Source of the DNA: a virus
Length of the DNA: 52,569 nt
Virus record (IMG/VR): IMGVR_UViG_3300031787_000171
Coordinates: 1-52,569 of that record
Reading direction: 5' to 3' (one strand)
Within the stretch, counting starts at the first letter, position 1. Each line of letters opens with the position of its first letter. Position numbers and translations under genes: made by a program. The notes beneath the pieces are model-generated. The model did no database searches, was not told the DNA's origin, and saw nothing but the letters and a program-made list of their open reading frames with translations. Below are positions 50,090-52,569 of this stretch, one piece after another.

Positions 50090-51895
50090 TTAAAAATCAG
50101 CAACTTTAATTGTTCCTGTTGGTTCGTTTATTTTTATTCTTGAAGAAATGTTTTCAATATTGTTAAAAATTGGATATTGAAAAAATTCCAACTCTATATT
50201 TTGAGTATAAACTTGTGAATCAGCTAATGGATAATAGTAATTCCAAAGTAATAGTGAAACGCCTTCTGTGTATGCGTCTATGTCTGCCCTGTAAGTTTGA
50301 ACTCTATCTACGCTTTCGATGTTGAGAATACTTGTAGACAACTGGTATATGTCAATTAATTCTCCAAGTTTATTAGTTTTTCTGTTAAAAGATTGTTTAA
50401 TTAAATTTTCTATATCAGAAAGAATTGCTGAATTGGCTCTTCTACTGTTTGGAGTTTTGGTAATGACCAAATAATTTTCTGCCAAATCATTTGGACTAGG
50501 AGAAGTAAATGGACTGTTAACATAAAAATCTATATAAATATAAACGGGATCCATTGGTACAATTTCTGATGTCAAAGTTTTGCTATTTTGTAAACCATTG
50601 ATAATAACTTCTTTTTGTGATGGTGCTAAATAATTTTGAAGTTCGCTTTTTGGAACAGTATAAACGTATAAATTATTAAAGTTGCAACTATCAGCAAATT
50701 TAATTTGATTTAACAAAATTTTATCATCTTTTTGTGGTTGATTTAAACCAATATTATACAAATATTTGATATGAGTTCTTAAATAATCTTCATTGTTTAA
50801 AACTTTAACATCAGCTAAAAGATTTGAATAATTGGTTTTAATATAAGTTTCATAATCTAAAGATGTTACTAATCTATATTGTGACCTGAAATTTTTTGCT
50901 GCATTTGAACGAATAGAATCAACAGATTCCTCATCCGTGTAAAAAGTTGATGGGTAGTCATTATCTAATGTTAGATACTGTAAATTTTCAGAAGTTAAAA
51001 TTTCTCCTAAAATATTATTTTTAATGTCGTTATATATTTGTTCAAATCTTATTGAATTGTATTGAACAATTTTAGATTTTCCAATAGAATTAGGTCCAAT
51101 GTTTGAAGATTCGGGATCAACGTTTAAAAAATAAACAGCAACCTCATCACCCTCTTTTAATTTTTTACCATTAATATCATCTCCAAATTTTATTTCATAT
51201 CTTTTATTTTCATTAAATCTTATTTGATAAACATTTTCATTAGATCCGTATAAGAAAGTTTCAGGAACTCTTTCCCATTCTTGCCAACGACCATTACTTT
51301 TTTCTTTTACAAAAACATAAATGTTAAAATGATCAATATAAACAGACTCAAGAAAAGAAAGATACATGACTTCGTTTTCAATTCCGATGGCCGTATATGT
51401 AGGATACTCTTGAAACAATCCTTGATATAAAAGATATTTGTTAGAAACCTCATCAATTAAAACGTTACCAACAGTTGGTTTATAAATTTGAATATCACGA
51501 TTAAAAGAAAAATTTGTTCCCCCAACACTTAAATAACTAAATCTTGGAATAACATAGTTTCCAACATTTAAATTTTCTCTTACTGTTAATTTGAAAGGAA
51601 CGTTTTGTCCAATTCGACCTATGGGGTTATAATTTAAAATTTTTACTAGTCTGTTAATATTTTCATATATTTGAGTTTCAGAGTATAAGGTTTCAGAAGA
51701 TGTTTTATTTAAATAGTAAAGTAAAGTACTAAAGCTAAAGCCAATTACATCCAAGAAAGCAGACATGTTTGAACCTTGATAGTTTTGATCGGTAAAGATT
51801 TGACTTTGATTCAATCTGTTAACTATCAAATCTCTTATGCTCGTTGCATCAAAACTGATGTATGAGTTATTATTGTTTAAATAATCGTTTGTCAT
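50090..51895 (-). CDS. 6: Baseplate wedge protein gp6-like (Baseplate_J family), 601 aa
   Basis: The N-terminal 100 residues (IRDLIVNRLNQSQIFTDQNY, MSAFLDVIGFSFSTLLYYLN, NINRLVKILNYNPIG) and the central YQIRFNENKRYEIKFGDDIN, GKKLKEGDEVAVYFLNVD block are characteristic of T4 gp6-type wedge proteins. The length is close to T4 gp6 (660 aa). In T4, gp6 dimers form the iris-like ring of the inner baseplate and contact gp25 and gp53. The C-terminal region has the FxxKTNKLGELIDIYQL helix expected of this family. It lies 13 bases downstream of the gp25-like gene, the same order seen in many T4-type phages. No late octamer precedes it, so it is read from the gp25 promoter. Confidence 0.9.
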   Translation of the reverse strand: MTNDYLNNNNSYISFDATSIRDLIVNRLNQSQIFTDQNYQGSNMSAFLDVIGFSFSTLLYYLNKTSSETLYSETQIYENINRLVKILNYNPIGRIGQNVPFKLTVRENLNVGNYVIPRFSYLSVGGTNFSFNRDIQIYKPTVGNVLIDEVSNKYLLYQGLFQEYPTYTAIGIENEVMYLSFLESVYIDHFNIYVFVKEKSNGRWQEWERVPETFLYGSNENVYQIRFNENKRYEIKFGDDINGKKLKEGDEVAVYFLNVDPESSNIGPNSIGKSKIVQYNSIRFEQIYNDIKNNILGEILTSENLQYLTLDNDYPSTFYTDEESVDSIRSNAAKNFRSQYRLVTSLDYETYIKTNYSNLLADVKVLNNEDYLRTHIKYLYNIGLNQPQKDDKILLNQIKFADSCNFNNLYVYTVPKSELQNYLAPSQKEVIINGLQNSKTLTSEIVPMDPVYIYIDFYVNSPFTSPSPNDLAENYLVITKTPNSRRANSAILSDIENLIKQSFNRKTNKLGELIDIYQLSTSILNIESVDRVQTYRADIDAYTEGVSLLLWNYYYPLADSQVYTQNIELEFFQYPIFNNIENISSRIKINEPTGTIKVADF

Positions 51896-51908
51896 TGTAA
51901 TAATTATC

Positions 51909-52415
51909 TTATATTAAGATTTCTCCTCCTCTTTTGGCAATAATACTTAAAATACTTTCTTTTTGTATTTCCAAAAATCTATATCTAACATAAGTTTCAT
52001 ATTGATTATCATCTTGTTTTGGAACAATGGTAACTTTTGTTACTTCAATTCTGGGTTCGTATGTTTCTAAAGTATTTAAAATATCATCGGCAATTGCTCT
52101 GGCATATACCTCAGAAACTGGTTCGAAAAGATATTGTTCCAAGGAAGATCCAAACTCTGGATTCAAAAGCTTATCACCCTTTCTAATCGAAAAAATATTT
52201 CTTATAGAATTTTTGATAGCTTCTTCATCACTATCAACCAGTATATCATTGGAATTTGCTGGAGAAGTTCCCACGCCAATGCTTTTACTAAATTGAAGAT
52301 CTAAATGCAAATCTGTATAGATTGATCCAACAACTTCCACTTTTTTAGACAACACTGTAGAAGGATTGTTTTGTTGTTTTGGTCTAATTAAATTGTTTAA
52401 ATCTACTTTTGCCAC
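51909..52415 (-). CDS. 25: Baseplate wedge protein gp25-like (GPW/gp25 family), 168 aa
   Basis: The core is diagnostic: IKNSIRNIFSIRKGDKLLNP, EFGSSLEQYLFEPVSEV, DDILNTLETYEPRIEVTKV. The EPR triad is the conserved motif of the gp25/T6SS TssE family, which organises the baseplate around the sheath and tube. The C-terminus (YVRYRFLEIQKESILSII) completes the fold. A 40-residue N-terminal extension is present. I place the start at GTG 52415 (MAKVDLNNLIRP), because CATAAGTA, one base off the late octamer, ends 9 bases before it. The frame is open to a TTG at 52436 and that start cannot be excluded. Confidence 0.9.
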   Translation of the reverse strand: MAKVDLNNLIRPKQQNNPSTVLSKKVEVVGSIYTDLHLDLQFSKSIGVGTSPANSNDILVDSDEEAIKNSIRNIFSIRKGDKLLNPEFGSSLEQYLFEPVSEVYARAIADDILNTLETYEPRIEVTKVTIVPKQDDNQYETYVRYRFLEIQKESILSIIAKRGGEILI

Positions 52416-52423
52416 GGCATAAA

Positions 52424-52431
52424 TACTTATG
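52424..52431 (-). promoter_or_regulatory. Variant late promoter (CATAAGTA) for the baseplate operon
   Basis: One mismatch from NNTAAATA, ending 9 bases before the GTG at 52415. The opposite strand reads CATAAATA at 52418-52425, so the site is a near-palindrome. Confidence 0.4.
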
Positions 52432-52474
52432 TCCAAAATCTATTAAATCTTTTATGGTTTTGGGCTTATTTTGA

Positions 52475-52482
52475 AGTAAATA
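52475..52482 (+). promoter_or_regulatory. Late promoter octamer for the gene at the right edge
   Basis: AGTAAATA ends 10 bases before the ATG at 52492. Another plus-strand octamer (CATAAATA, 52418-52425) lies further upstream. Confidence 0.6.
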
Positions 52483-52491
52483 TTATAAACC

Positions 52492-52569
52492 ATGTCAAAG
52501 TTCAATAAATTTAATACTCTGTTAGAAACAGCTTTTTCTCATTATTCAAATGGAGGCTTTCGTGAAGGT
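52492..52569 (+). CDS. Partial CDS with leader-like N-terminus, right edge
   Basis: The first 26 residues (MSKFNKFNTLLETAFSHYSN then GGFREG) are visible before the window ends. The start has an L-L-E site at residues 10-12. A following GGFREG resembles N-termini of phage proteins that begin MSKFNxLxExxxxR...GGFxxGD, some of them packaged or structural. It diverges from the baseplate operon. Function cannot be set from this fragment. Confidence 0.65.
   Translation, partial: MSKFNKFNTLLETAFSHYSNGGFREG

Noticed and set aside
1-52569. CRISPR array, diversity-generating retroelement, insertion sequence or integrase
   Set aside because: No regularly spaced repeats, no reverse transcriptase or template/variable repeat pair, and no transposase or recombinase motif was seen.

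Overview
The window is part of the genome of a large, AT-rich tailed phage with a contractile tail (T4-type myovirus, Caudoviricetes). Three things support this. At the right end there is a gp25-like baseplate protein with an EPR motif, followed by a gp6/baseplate-J protein. A T4-type late promoter octamer (NNTAAATA) stands in front of 21 genes. A tRNA-Leu gene and a run of very large virion proteins carry PKD, lectin-like and beta-propeller modules. No bacterial housekeeping gene, integrase or rRNA is visible. The host cannot be named from the sequence. Good Shine-Dalgarno sites in front of two genes (7-73 aa class, near 1.1 and 13.0 kb) show that SD initiation is available to it.

Layout. 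1-3.4 kb: small minus-strand genes with sigma70-type promoters, one textbook rho-independent terminator, and a repeat-rich, very AT-rich intergenic stretch (1944-2519) that could be a replication or transcription control region. 3.5 kb: a 70-bp run of seven T-tracts in helical phase (predicted curved DNA). 3.6-4.5 kb: a tandem pair of Thr/Ser/Val-rich paralogues. 4.5 kb: tRNA-Leu(UAA). 4.6-16.4 kb: short divergent and convergent operons. Many of these proteins begin with a similar leader of 10-13 residues ending in (I/L)xE, as do T4 internal head proteins processed by the prohead protease. They include a PcfJ-like protein, an acidic scaffold-like protein, a tiny Lys/Pro-repeat protein and several helical proteins. 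There is also a SPPY methyltransferase and an operon of small membrane and Cys-rich proteins. 16.5-23.4 kb (+): a small fibre-like protein, its probable chaperone, and an 1813-aa protein with a von Willebrand A domain and a terminal lectin-like fold. 23.4-52.4 kb (-): the tail and baseplate module, read 25 -> 6 -> 1539 aa -> 2204 aa -> 136 aa -> 1973-aa RCC1 fibre -> 270 aa -> 249 aa -> 1173 aa LamG/propeller protein -> two Cys-rich paralogues -> 409 aa -> a Zn-site protein -> a Dps-like protein.

Expression logic. Almost every first gene of an operon has NNTAAATA ending 6-14 bases before its start codon. With T4 late-promoter spacing the transcript would begin 0-8 bases before the start codon, so most late mRNAs would be leaderless or nearly so. 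The sigma70-type promoters at the left end sit equally close to their genes. Genes inside operons are joined by 4-base ATGA overlaps or 1-base gaps. Convergent operons meet with overlapping or abutting stop codons and no room for terminators.
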